DNA of 64,000 nt, taken from assembly GCA_947090765.1 (NCBI GenBank), contig OX352322.1:3021501-3085500 (forward strand). The letters are read 5' to 3'. The position numbers were made by a program, and so were the translations under genes. Of the stretch, positions 44,896 through 54,434 are shown one piece after another (position 1 is the stretch's first letter; each line of letters starts with the position of its first letter). A model generated the notes under the pieces. The model had not been told where the DNA came from, did not search any database, and saw only the letters and a list, made by a program, of their open reading frames with translations. Origin of the DNA: Pseudomonas sp. MM223. Its GTDB lineage: Bacteria; Pseudomonadota; Gammaproteobacteria; Pseudomonadales; Pseudomonadaceae.

Positions 44896-47800
44896 CAGAA
44901 GGTCATCTCCGCACCGACCAGCACGCCGTTGGCGCGCTCGTAAAGATTGCCGCCCAGCGATTGCTGGTACTCGGCACGCACTTTCAGCGAGCCACGGTAG
45001 GCGTTGTAGCGGTCGTCGTCGAACCACCATTGCCAGCGCACGCCAACCCCGGCCCGTGCGTCCTGGCGCCAGTCGTTGCTCGGGTCCTGGCTGGAAAACT
45101 CGACAAAACCATAGGGCATGATGGTTTGTGGGGAACTGCCGGGGAGCTTCCAGGCATGGCCCTGCTGGTAGCGGGACAGCCAGGCGTGGTCGCCGGCGCG
45201 GGTCCACCAGGCGGCGTCGAGGTACAGGAAGCGTTCGTTCCAGTCGTCCTCATCCACACGCCAGTCATTGCGCCAGTCGCCCTGGTCGAGGAACGAGGCG
45301 GTGGCGCGTAGCAGCAGGTCATTGCTCGATTCGGCGTGGTGGCGCAGGTCGCCCCAGTTGCCGCCGACCTTGGCCGGGCTCAGCAACTGGCCCAGGCTCA
45401 GGCCACGGTAGTGTTCTTCGTCGATCTGACGCTGGTGGTACAGCTCGGCGTACAGGTTGAGGTTGGCCTGGCCGAGTGGCTTGTAGCGCAGGCCAACGCC
45501 GGTACCCATGCTTTGCGCATAGTCGGTGCGGCTCTGGCCACCGAACAGCACCCGGCCATAGACCGACAGGGTGCTACCGTTGCGGCTGGGTTCTTCGCCC
45601 AGGGCGTGGTCCCACATGGCCAGTTGCACGTTCTGTGACTGCGCCCGGCGCGAACTGCCGCTGCGCTGGCCGTTGTCGAGGAACTTGTCGTTGGTCGACG
45701 TGCCGGCGGGGGACCAGGTGCTGGCCAGGGTGATGGTGTCGCGCCGTGACAGGCTTTCGTGGGCGCGGCGCTGGCGGTACTTGCGGGCTTCGAGGCTGCC
45801 GTATTCATCGTCACCGTCGACCAGGTTCTGCTCCACATCGAGGATGCGGCGCAGCTCACGGCGTGCCGAGGCGCTGTCTTCGGCTTCGTCGTAGCGCAAG
45901 GCCAGTGTTTCGCCGAGGCGATAGTCCTCGGGGAAGTCGTGGGTAGCACGCTCCAGGTAGGGGATCGACTGGCGGCGCTGGGCCTTTTCTGTCGAGCCGG
46001 CCAGGCGCATGCCGTAGTCGGCCCGGTAGCGTGGCTGGTCGGGGGCAAGGTGCACGGCTTCGGCGAGCCAGGCCATGCTCTGTGCGCTGTCGCCGGCCCG
46101 TTGCGCGGTGCTGGCCGCGGCGTAGTAGTGGTCGGCCCGTGGGTTGTTTGCCAAGGCCTGGCGCTGGAAACCCAGGGCCGCCTGGTAATCGCCCTGGCGC
46201 TGGGCAATGGCAGCACCCAGTGCCCAGTCATCGGCGCTGTGGTGTGCAGCAGCGTCCCAATAGCGGCAGCCCGCTTCAGCGTCGCCTGCGTTGAGCGCGC
46301 CACCGGCGGCCGTGAGGCGGGCGTTGTCGGTCCAGGCGCTGTCCGGCAGGCTGCGCCAGATAGGCAGCGCGGCTTCGGAGTCGCCTGCCGCTTCAAGTGC
46401 ATAGGCCAACGGCAGGCGGTTGCCGGCGTCGCCCAGGCGCTCGGCGGCCTGGTAGTAGACCACCGCTTCGCCGGGTTGGTCGGGCATGGCGCAGCGGCCC
46501 AGGGCGCGGTACTGGCCGGGCTCGCGGGGTATGGCCGGCACCGCCTGGCGCACGGCGTCGCACTGGCCGGCCTCGGCCAGGCGGCCGAGCAACTGGGCAC
46601 GGGTATTGGCATCGACCTGGGGGATCAGGCCGAGCATGCGGTGGCTGTCCAGCGGCCCGTCGTTGCGGGCGTACAGGTTGCCCAGGCGTTGCAATAGTGA
46701 TGGGCTGAGGCGGCCCTGGCGGCGGTCGTAGGCCTGTTCCAGCAGTTGCCGGGCGTGTCCGGTCTGGCCCTGTTCCACCAACAGGAAGGTGGCTTGCTCC
46801 AGTGCGGCCAGGTCGCCACTTTGCCGGTAGCGTTTTTCCCACTCGCTGGCGGTGCGCGGTTGTGGGGGCTGCGGCGGGTTGCCATACAGGCGTTGCTTGA
46901 GCACGGCATAGGCGCGTGCATCGGCAGTGGGCGTGCAGCCTTTGAACTGTTCGCGGGCCAGGTCGGGGTCATGGCGTGACAGCCAGTCGACCGTGTCCAG
47001 GCAGGGGCGCTGCAGGTCGTTGCTCAGGCGGCGTACCAGCGCGGCATCGTCGCCTTTGCGGGCCAGCTCCCACAGTTGCTGGCGCTGGTCGGGTTGATTC
47101 AGCTGATCGGGCGGCAGCGACTGCAACCAGCGCTGGGCTTGCTGGTTGTGGCCCACGGCAATGGCGCGGTTGGCCATGGCCAGGCGCGCCTGGTTAGCCG
47201 CTTGAGGGGAGGGCGCGCTGGGCAGCAGGGTGTTCAGCCCTTTTTCATCCACCTGCTGGACATAGGCATTGGCCAGGCGTTGCCAGTCTTCGGCCGGCAA
47301 CTGGCCCTTGGTGGCGAGCGGTTGCAACTGCTCGATGGTTTCTTTCCAGTTGCGCAGTTGTTCGGCGAAGTTGGCCCGGGCCAGACGCAATACCTGGCCG
47401 TCATCCTTGGGCGGCAGTTGGCTGAGCCAGTCCAGTGCCTTGCCCGCGCCACCGAACTTGGCCAGGCTCAGGCTGTAGGCCTGCCACAGGCGCACGCGCT
47501 GATTACCCTCACTGGCAGCCAGCCATTGTTCCACCCGGCCGGCCGGCGGTGGGTCCTGTTCGATCCAGGTCAGGCGCAGTTCGAGCAGGGCGTCGGCGTA
47601 TTCGGGGCTGCCGTCCAGTTGGCCGGCCAGTGTCTCGGCTTCCTTGTAGCGACGTTGATGGGTCAGGGCCTCTACCAGCAGTGCGCGGGCCTCGTCGTTG
47701 TTCGGCACCCGGCTTAGCACGTGGCGGGTTAGCCGCTCGACCTCGGCCCAGTTGTCTTTCTTGGCTTCACGATAGCCACGGTCCATGAACGGGAAGCTGG

Positions 47801-47900
47801 TGAACCGCTGGAAGTCGGTCATCGGCGCCGAGGCGGCCACAGGCAGCGCGGCGCAGCACAGCAACAGGCCAGTGAAAGTGAGGGAAAAGCGCGGCTTCAT
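44895..47900 (-). CDS. nfrA: NfrA-like outer-membrane TPR/beta-barrel protein (phage N4 receptor family)
   Basis: The 1001-residue precursor has a signal peptide (ALPVAASA). Residues about 30-700 are TPR repeats (AEVERLTRHVLSRVPNNDEARALLVEAL type). The last 250 residues are a beta-barrel (LASTWSPAGTS...VLVGAEMTF, aromatic C-terminal Phe), as in NfrA and other polysaccharide exporters. In E. coli it exports the NfrB-made ManNAc-containing glycan, which N4 phage uses as receptor. It is translationally coupled to nfrB (ATGA) and to the YbcH-like gene. Confidence 0.9.
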   Translation of the reverse strand: MKPRFSLTFTGLLLCCAALPVAASAPMTDFQRFTSFPFMDRGYREAKKDNWAEVERLTRHVLSRVPNNDEARALLVEALTHQRRYKEAETLAGQLDGSPEYADALLELRLTWIEQDPPPAGRVEQWLAASEGNQRVRLWQAYSLSLAKFGGAGKALDWLSQLPPKDDGQVLRLARANFAEQLRNWKETIEQLQPLATKGQLPAEDWQRLANAYVQQVDEKGLNTLLPSAPSPQAANQARLAMANRAIAVGHNQQAQRWLQSLPPDQLNQPDQRQQLWELARKGDDAALVRRLSNDLQRPCLDTVDWLSRHDPDLAREQFKGCTPTADARAYAVLKQRLYGNPPQPPQPRTASEWEKRYRQSGDLAALEQATFLLVEQGQTGHARQLLEQAYDRRQGRLSPSLLQRLGNLYARNDGPLDSHRMLGLIPQVDANTRAQLLGRLAEAGQCDAVRQAVPAIPREPGQYRALGRCAMPDQPGEAVVYYQAAERLGDAGNRLPLAYALEAAGDSEAALPIWRSLPDSAWTDNARLTAAGGALNAGDAEAGCRYWDAAAHHSADDWALGAAIAQRQGDYQAALGFQRQALANNPRADHYYAAASTAQRAGDSAQSMAWLAEAVHLAPDQPRYRADYGMRLAGSTEKAQRRQSIPYLERATHDFPEDYRLGETLALRYDEAEDSASARRELRRILDVEQNLVDGDDEYGSLEARKYRQRRAHESLSRRDTITLASTWSPAGTSTNDKFLDNGQRSGSSRRAQSQNVQLAMWDHALGEEPSRNGSTLSVYGRVLFGGQSRTDYAQSMGTGVGLRYKPLGQANLNLYAELYHQRQIDEEHYRGLSLGQLLSPAKVGGNWGDLRHHAESSNDLLLRATASFLDQGDWRNDWRVDEDDWNERFLYLDAAWWTRAGDHAWLSRYQQGHAWKLPGSSPQTIMPYGFVEFSSQDPSNDWRQDARAGVGVRWQWWFDDDRYNAYRGSLKVRAEYQQSLGGNLYERANGVLVGAEMTF

Positions 47901-50070
47901 GCCACCTCCCGGGTCAGGTCAAGGGCGGCCTGCTGCTCGCTGGCCTGCTCAATGAGCGCCTGCTGCAACACCTGCTCGGTGATGATGCCGCGGGCGATCA
48001 GGTGCTCGCCCAGGCTCTGGCGCTCGGGGTCGAAGTCGATCAGTGCCTGGTTGAACAGGGTGACCGGGACCATGCCGCGCACCTGCAACAGGGTGCCGAG
48101 CATGATCTGGTGATGGCTGACCCGTTCCAGCAGTGCTTCATCGTCCTGATGGCGCTCAAGGACGGCCAGCATGTCGCGGGTTTCCGGCTTCTGCCAGGGG
48201 CTTGGGTAGTGGTAGCGCAGGCCCAGGGTGACCCGGCCCTGCGGTGCCAGGCGCACGCTGACTGGGCGTTTCAGGTAGCGGCTGATCACCCCCAGCGACA
48301 CTTGGCTGACCGGGCTTTCGCTGGCCAGGATCAGTGTGTCGCCGTCTTCGGCAACCGGCAGTACGCCATAGTGGGTAGCCAGTTTGCGTGGCAGCGTGGC
48401 AATCAGTTGCGGGTCGAGCTTGAACGGGTTCAGCGGCGCCCAGGGCAGGTCCAGTTGTTCGGCCAGGGCGGCCACCAACTGTTCGCTGTTCACCCAGCCA
48501 CGCAGCAGCAGTTCGCGGCCCAGGCGCCGGCGTACCGGGTTGGTGATTGCCTGTTGCAGCTGTTCGTCACTGATCAGCCCTTTGGCCACCAGGCGCTGGC
48601 CCAGTGGCGTGCGGGCAGGGGCGGCGATGGCGGGGAATTCATGGGTGGTCTTGTCCCAGGCCACGCGCCGCGAGTCGCCCATCTCCATCACCTGACGCAG
48701 GGCACGCAGGTTGGCGAAAAAGTTGACGAAGTTGCTCCACATCATCCGCGGTGCCGACAGCAGGCCTTCGCCGATGCCGTAGAAACGGGTGACGAACCAG
48801 CCGCGTTGGAACAAGCGATTGAACAGCATCAGCCCGTTGAGCCACAGCAGGGTGGACAGCAGCCAGCTGTCGCTGAGGATCGACATGAAGCGCCACGAAT
48901 CCGGCGCAATCACTGTGACAAGCCACATGGCCAGCAACACCAGTAGCAACAGGTTGACCAAAAAGCTCAGCAGGTAGGCAAACAGCCCACGGCGGTCACG
49001 CCAGAGGAAGTAGTTGAGCGCGCCCTTGCGGCTCCAGCCAAGGTTGCTGGTGCCCTGGAACACAATGCCGACGATCCACCGCGACTTCTGCCGGATGGCA
49101 TGCTGCCAGTCACGCGGAAAGTGCTCGCGCACGCAGATCACCTGGGAGAACTCCCGGCTCATGCCCGGGCGCCATTCCTGTTTCAGGGTCAGCGCCGGGT
49201 CGGTGATGGAATAGCGGGCGAAAATGCACTTCATGCCCTTTTGCTTCAGGCGAAAGCCAATGTCGTAGTCTTCGGTGAGGCTCTGCACGTCGAAGGCAAT
49301 GCCGTCGCCGTCCTCCAGCAGTGCGCTGATGGCGCGGCGGCTGAAGCAGGTGCCGACACCGGCGCTGGGCACCTGGCCGGTGAGCGCTTCGCGGACGATG
49401 ACGTCCTTGCCGTGGTTTTCGGCAAACTCGTCGACATAGTGGCCGGCAGTAAAACCTTTCCATTCCGGTGCGTAGGGGTAGACCGGGATCTGGATCATGT
49501 CCTTGTTCGGCAGCAGGTAGTTGAACAGGCGCAGCCCATGGGCGAGATCACGTCTTCGGCGTCATGCAGGATGAAACCGGCGAACTCGATGCCGGCGTCC
49601 TGCTGGAAGCGCAGCAGGGCGTCGATGATGTTGTTCAGGCAGTCGGCCTTGCTGGTGGGGCCTGGGCGTGCGCACACCACCTTGTGCACGTTGGGGTAGT
49701 GCAGGCACACCGCGTCGACGTCGGCCTGGGTTTGCGGGTCGTTGGGGTAGGTGCCGACGAAAATCTGGTAGTTCTCGTAGTCGATGGTCGAGGCCGCCAG
49801 GCGCGCCATTTCACCGACCACGCCCACTTCGTTCCAGGCTGGGACCATGATGGCCAGGGGTTTTTCCGGGACGTCGAACAGGCGTTTTTCGTCAGCCTTT
49901 TCGTACTTGTCATACACGCGAAAGCGCCGGATCAGCTTGCGGCCCCAGTAGCACAGGTCGATGAACAGGTCGTCCAGGCCCAGCAGGAACATCAGCGAGG
50001 CCAGGGTGATGGCCAGGATTTTCAGGCCGAACAGCACATAGGTGAGAAAATCGATGAATGCCAGGCTCAT
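47897..50070 (-). pseudogene. nfrB: NfrB-like glycosyltransferase with a one-base deletion
   Basis: Two frames give one protein of about 724 residues. From ATG 50070 the frame encodes membrane helices and a GT2 domain (MVPAWNEVGVVGEMA; HDAEDVISPMG) and then shifts near 49537. The second frame continues LRLFNYLLPNKDMIQIPVYP and runs to 47897, with the QxxRW-like QKSRWIVGI motif, four further helices and tandem MshEN motifs (PLGQRLVAKGLISDEQLQQAI, RLGRELLLRGWVNSEQLVAAL) that bind c-di-GMP. The site reads ATGGGCTGC where the family has ATGGAGCTG; one A seems missing. It is either a null mutation or a sequencing error. Confidence 0.9.
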
Positions 50071-50263
50071 GCAGCAGTCACCGGCAGGGCGCAGTGGGCC
50101 ATTGTCATTATCCTCGCTCGGTTCCCTCGACGAAGTTGTACGAGATGTCGCTGTTTGTACGGGATAGATACAAGCAGCCGAACGTGCTGTTGTCCAAATT
50201 TCGGGCTTTTTCTTGTGGGCGACATCTTGTAGTTTTACAGGTCGTTTACCCAGGGAGCTGAAC

Positions 50264-50695
50264 ATGCAAGGCAAGGCCCGCAAGATCGTCCAGGCCATTC
50301 TTTACGAAGCCATCGCCGTGGCCTGCGTGGCGCCTGCGCTAGAGCTGGCGTTTGGTGCCGGGATGGCACAGTCGGCCATCTTGTCGGTGCTGATGTCAGG
50401 CATCGCGATGAGCTGGAACATGGGCTACAACTGGGTGTTCGAGCGCTGGGAAGCGCGCCAGCGCAACCGTGAGCGCACCTTCTTGCGGCGCTTGCTGCAT
50501 GCCTTGGGCTTCGAGGGCGGGCTGGTGGTGATCCTGCTGCCACTGGTGGCGTACTGGCTGGATGTGAGCCTGTGGGCGGCGCTGCTGACCAACCTGGCGT
50601 TGTTCGTGTTCTTCTTCGTTTACGCCTTTGCCTTCCAGTGGGGGTTCGACAAGGTGTTCGACGTGCCGCTTTCGGCGCAGCAGGCCAAGTGTTGA
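50264..50695 (+). CDS. PACE-family efflux protein
   Basis: The 143-residue protein has four transmembrane helices in two tandem halves. The family motifs are RKIVQAILYEAIAVA and SGIAMSWNMGYNWVFERWE in the first half and HALGFEGGLVVILLPLVAYWL and FVYAFAFQWGFD in the second. PACE proteins (AceI-like) export biocides such as chlorhexidine or short-chain diamines. GGGAG lies six bases before the ATG. Confidence 0.92.
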   Translation: MQGKARKIVQAILYEAIAVACVAPALELAFGAGMAQSAILSVLMSGIAMSWNMGYNWVFERWEARQRNRERTFLRRLLHALGFEGGLVVILLPLVAYWLDVSLWAALLTNLALFVFFFVYAFAFQWGFDKVFDVPLSAQQAKC

Positions 50696-50729
50696 CTTTG
50701 TGCCGCACTAACGGCTAAGTTCCTACCCC

Positions 50730-50792
50730 ATGAATACATTCCCGCATGTGAACGCCATTATTATTACCGCCATTATCAGCTTGGCGGGCTAG
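50730..50792 (+). CDS. ilvA leader peptide (attenuator)
   Basis: The 20-codon ORF encodes MNTFPHVNAIIITAIISLAG, with five Ile (III and II) and two Thr. It is followed 15 bases later by a strong terminator hairpin and then ilvA. This is the layout of Ile-responsive transcription attenuation: stalling at Ile codons would prevent terminator formation. It is too short to be called by normal gene finders. Confidence 0.8.
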   Translation: MNTFPHVNAIIITAIISLAG

Positions 50793-50807
50793 CGCGTACG
50801 TGCACCG

Positions 50808-50832
50808 AACCCGCCCTGGAGGCGGGTTTTTT
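50808..50832 (+). terminator. attenuator terminator upstream of ilvA
   Basis: AACCCGCC, loop CTGGA, GGCGGGTT then a run of T form a strong intrinsic terminator 44 bases before the ilvA ATG. GCTTGGCGGGCT (about 50779-50790) of the leader end can pair with AACCCGCC, giving a plausible antiterminator. Confidence 0.85.
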
Positions 50833-50875
50833 CTCTCTGACTCCTGGGCAACGTGAAACAGCCAAGGAGTTATCG

Positions 50876-52436
50876 ATGACCAGCTTCAGTGTCCCTCGTC
50901 CTACCGTCACCCCCCAGCAACTGCTGTCGGAGCAGGTGCGGCGCATTCTGGCCGCGCCGGTGTACGACCTGGCCATCGAAACGCCGCTGCAAGCCGCGCC
51001 TGCACTGTCTGCCAGCCTGGGTAACCAGGTGCTGCTCAAGCGTGAAGACCTGCAACCAACTTTCTCGTTCAAGATCCGCGGCGCCTATACCCGGCTGTCA
51101 CGGCTGAATGCTGTGCAGCGCGAGCGTGGGGTGATCACTGCCTCGGCGGGTAACCATGCCCAGGGCGTGGCCTTGGCGGCGTCGCACCTGGGCCTGAAGG
51201 CCACCATCGTCATGCCGACCACCACGCCGTCACTGAAGGTGGAAGGGGTGCGTTCGCGCGGCGGCCATGTGGTGCTGCATGGCGAGAGCTTCCCGCACGC
51301 ACTGGCCCACGCGCTGAAGCTGGCCGACAGCGAAGGCGCCACCTTTGTGCCGCCGTTCGACGACCCGGACGTAATCGCCGGGCAGGGCACCGTGGCCATG
51401 GAAATCCTGCGCCAGCGCCCGGGTGCGCTGGACGCCATTTTTGTACCGGTAGGCGGTGGCGGGCTGATTGCCGGCATTGCCGCCTACGTGAAGTACCTGC
51501 GCCCGGAAGTGAAAGTGATTGGCGTCGAGCCGGAAGACTCCAACTGCCTGCAGGCCGCGATGGCCGCCGGCGAGCGGGTGATCCTGCCGCAGGTGGGCAC
51601 CTTCGCCGACGGTGTGGCGGTGGCGCAGATCGGTGCCCATTGCTTTGAGCCTGTGCCGGCATTTTGTGGACGAAGTGGTGACCGTCAGCAGTGACGAGCT
51701 GTGCGCGGCGATCAAGGACATCTACGACGACACCCGCTCGATCACCGAGCCTTCCGGTGCCTTGGCCGTGGCCGGGATCAAGAAGTACGTGGCACGCGAT
51801 GGCGTGCAGGGGCAAACCTTGGTGGCCATTGATTCCGGGGCCAACGTCAATTTCGACCGCCTGCGCCATGTGGCCGAGCGGGCCGAACTGGGCGAACAAC
51901 GCGAGGCGATCATCGCCGTGACCATCCCCGAACAGCCAGGCAGCTTCCGTGCGTTTTGCCAGGCGCTGGGCAAGCGGCAGATCACCGAGTTCAACTACCG
52001 CTATTACCCGGGCAAGGAAGCGCGTTTGTTTGTCGGGGTGCAGACTCATCCCGTGCACGACCCACGCGAGCAGTTGCTCGGCAGTTTGCGTGAGCAGGGT
52101 TACAACGTGCTGGACCTGACCGATAACGAGCTGGCCAAGCTGCATGTGCGCCATACCGTGGGAGGGCATGCTGCGCCGGGTGCTGATGAGCGGGTGCTGC
52201 GCTTCGAGTTCCCCGAGCGGCCTGGGGCGTTACTGGGCTTTCTGGAGCGGTTGGGCAAGCGTTGGAACATCAGCCTGTTCCATTACCGCAACCATGGCGC
52301 GGCAGAGGCCCGGGTGTTTGCGGCGCTGGAGGTGCCGGGGGACGAGTTGGCGGGGTTGCCGTTGGCGCTGGACGAGATGGGGTATCGGTACTGGGATGAG
52401 ACTGATAACCCGGCTTACAAGCTGTTCCTGGGCTGA
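50876..52436 (+). pseudogene. ilvA: biosynthetic threonine ammonia-lyase with a one-base insertion
   Basis: Two frames together give an enzyme of about 519 residues. PLP Lys is K66 in FSFKIRG; the phosphate loop is VGGGGLIAG; two C-terminal ACT-like regulatory domains (ERPGSFR-type, EFPERPGALLGFL) identify the biosynthetic, Ile-inhibited form. The frame breaks at 51650: GAGCCTGTGC replaces the expected GAGCTGTGC, so one C is extra. The first frame ends at 51694. The enzyme deaminates Thr to 2-oxobutyrate for Ile synthesis. With the attenuator upstream, an Ile-regulated gene is clear; inactivation or a sequence error is undecided. Confidence 0.9.
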
Positions 52437-52464
52437 CCTGCACCGCGTGGCATGCGCAAACCTG

Positions 52465-52581
52465 TGTAGGAGCGGCCTTGTGCCGCGAAAGGGGTGCGAA
52501 GCGCCCCCGGGGTTCAGGCTTCGCCACATGCATTGCCGGGGCCGCTTTGCGGCCCTTTCGCGGCACAAGGCCGCTCCTACA
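52465..52581. repeat. REP pair
   Basis: TGTAGGAGCGGCCTTGTGCC and the inverted copy lie between the convergent ilvA and hypothetical genes. Confidence 0.9.
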
Positions 52582-52611
52582 AGGGATTTGTGCATACCCA
52601 ATGATGGGGTT

Positions 52612-53793
52612 TCAGCGCTCACGCATGAAGAAGCCGGCGACAAACTTGCGGAAGGTTTCCAGGCTTTTGAAGTCGGCGTAGCGCTTGAAATTTTCGGCAT
52701 CCGGCTCGGGGCCGATCGGTTGCTCCAGCAGCGAGACAGACAGTACCCGGTCCTGGTCCGAGGTCAGGACCAGTTCATCCATCACCTGCCCGCCAATTAC
52801 CGGGCGGCGCATTTGTACTTTCACGCCTTTGCTGGCCATCCAGTCAATCAACGACACCAGGGCCTTGAGCGGCTCACGTTCTTCATCGCGGTACACCGGG
52901 AACAGGTGGGCGCGTGACAGCACGGGTACGCTGGCGACATGGATCAGTTCATAGAAATGGCTACCGGCGCTGGTCGGCGAGTAGATCATCAGCGCCAGCA
53001 ACGGCCCAGTGGTGCGGCTACCGCCCCAATACAGGTGGTGCCCCTGGAAGTCGAAGCCATCTTCACTGCGGTTGTTGAACAGCTTGCGCCCTTTGATCTG
53101 GTCGACGCAGTCCAGCATCAGCCCATGGCGGCGATGGTTGCCGAACACCGTGGCTTCACGCAGGCGGGACTTGACCATCATCATGTGCTTCATGTCCAGG
53201 CGGGTTTCCAGGTAGTTGCTGGCAGGTACCCGTTCCAGCAGCGGGTAGCGGCTGGCCACGCTGCGCAATTCGGCAAACTGCGTGGTCAGGTCCTTTTTCA
53301 GGTGGGTAGCGTAGAGGTTGAGGCCACTGGTTTCTATCCAGGTCAGCAGCAGCGACAGCAAGCGTTGTTGTTCGCGCCGGTCGTTGCCATCGCCGCCGAC
53401 ACCGGCCGTGCCGGCCCGAAAGTCGCCAATCAGGCGCAACGGGGTGTCGGGCGGTAGCCAGGCGGCGGGGGGCGTGGGGTCGTCCTCGCGTTCGGTGGCC
53501 TCCCGCTCGTCCTTGGTGAACGGGCAGCCCGGCGCGTGCTCAGCGGTGCCCGGGTTGTTCTTGAGGAACAAGGTGCCAGTGTTGCCGTTAAGGGTGACAT
53601 TGAGCACCGGCAAGGCGTCGTTGCGGCAGCCGCAGGCCAACCACTGGTTGGCGTTGCGTACTTTCATCAGTAGCTGGTTGGCCTGCAGCAGGCGTGGGCC
53701 GATAAGGCTGCCGGTGGCAAAGCCAACCAGCAGCTCTTCTTCGGCGGGGGTCAGGCTGCGCACCTGCGCAGCGGTTTTGTCGATGATTCGCAT
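52612..53793 (-). CDS. conserved hypothetical protein
   Basis: The 393-residue soluble protein starts at ATG 53793 (MRIIDKTAAQ). The N-terminal third has CGC (WLACGCRND) and HAPGCPF, a Cys/His set that could hold zinc and resembles DUF1173-type proteins. The middle has a basic motif KHMMMVKSRLREATVFGNHRRHGL, and the end repeats DELVLTSDQDRVLSVSLLE. No signal peptide, membrane segment or enzyme motif is seen. I do not know its function; it stands alone between ilvA and a VOC gene. Confidence 0.75.
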   Translation of the reverse strand: MRIIDKTAAQVRSLTPAEEELLVGFATGSLIGPRLLQANQLLMKVRNANQWLACGCRNDALPVLNVTLNGNTGTLFLKNNPGTAEHAPGCPFTKDEREATEREDDPTPPAAWLPPDTPLRLIGDFRAGTAGVGGDGNDRREQQRLLSLLLTWIETSGLNLYATHLKKDLTTQFAELRSVASRYPLLERVPASNYLETRLDMKHMMMVKSRLREATVFGNHRRHGLMLDCVDQIKGRKLFNNRSEDGFDFQGHHLYWGGSRTTGPLLALMIYSPTSAGSHFYELIHVASVPVLSRAHLFPVYRDEEREPLKALVSLIDWMASKGVKVQMRRPVIGGQVMDELVLTSDQDRVLSVSLLEQPIGPEPDAENFKRYADFKSLETFRKFVAGFFMRER

Positions 53794-53844
53794 GAAGCAG
53801 CTCCAGGCCACGAGCCTCAAGCTTCAAGCAAAGTGGCGCGGCTT

Positions 53845-54324
53845 TCAACTTGCCGCTGGGTTACCACCGAACATCTTCGCGGCGCGGGCACGAATTTCGT
53901 CGGGGCTCAGGTCTTCCTTGTGGGTAGAGACGAACCAGATATTGCCGAACGGGTCTTTCAGGGTGCCGCTTCGGTCGCCGTAAAACTGGTCGGTCAACGG
54001 GTGCAACTGGGTGCCGCCAGCCGCCAGGGCCTGGGCGTAGACCTTGTCGCAGTCCTCGACATACAGGTGCAGGCCCACGCCTGCGCCACTGAGCTTCTGG
54101 CTGGCGGTAAGGCCGCCTTCCATGTCGCAGGGGTCGCCCAGCATCAGCGACGAGTCACCGATTTTCAATTCGGCATGGCCCACACGGCCACCCGGGGCAT
54201 CAAGGCGGAACATCTCGACCGCACCAAAGGCCTGCTTGTAAAACTCGATGGCCTTGGCGGCGTCGTTGATGGCCAGGTAGGGGGTAATGCTGTGCTGGCC
54301 TTCGGGGATGGGTTTGACTGCCAT
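53845..54324 (-). CDS. VOC-family (PhnB/glyoxalase-like) protein
   Basis: The 159-residue protein has two beta-alpha-beta-beta-beta halves: HSITPYLAINDAAKAIEFYKQAFGAVE and GLHLYVEDCDKVYAQALAAGGT, with the closing DRSGTLKDPFGNIWFVSTHKED typical of PhnB-like VOC proteins. Only part of the metal ligand set is plain, so a catalytic role is uncertain. Monocistronic. Confidence 0.88.
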   Translation of the reverse strand: MAVKPIPEGQHSITPYLAINDAAKAIEFYKQAFGAVEMFRLDAPGGRVGHAELKIGDSSLMLGDPCDMEGGLTASQKLSGAGVGLHLYVEDCDKVYAQALAAGGTQLHPLTDQFYGDRSGTLKDPFGNIWFVSTHKEDLSPDEIRARAAKMFGGNPAAS

Positions 54325-54434
54325 GTTCGACTCTCCTTTGCAGTGGGCGCCGGAGGGCGCCCTGTTGCTTAGAGTCGTTTGCGCCGATGGAAAATCGACA
54401 ATGGCGCTAGATCGATTTTCTATAAGCGCTGCCG

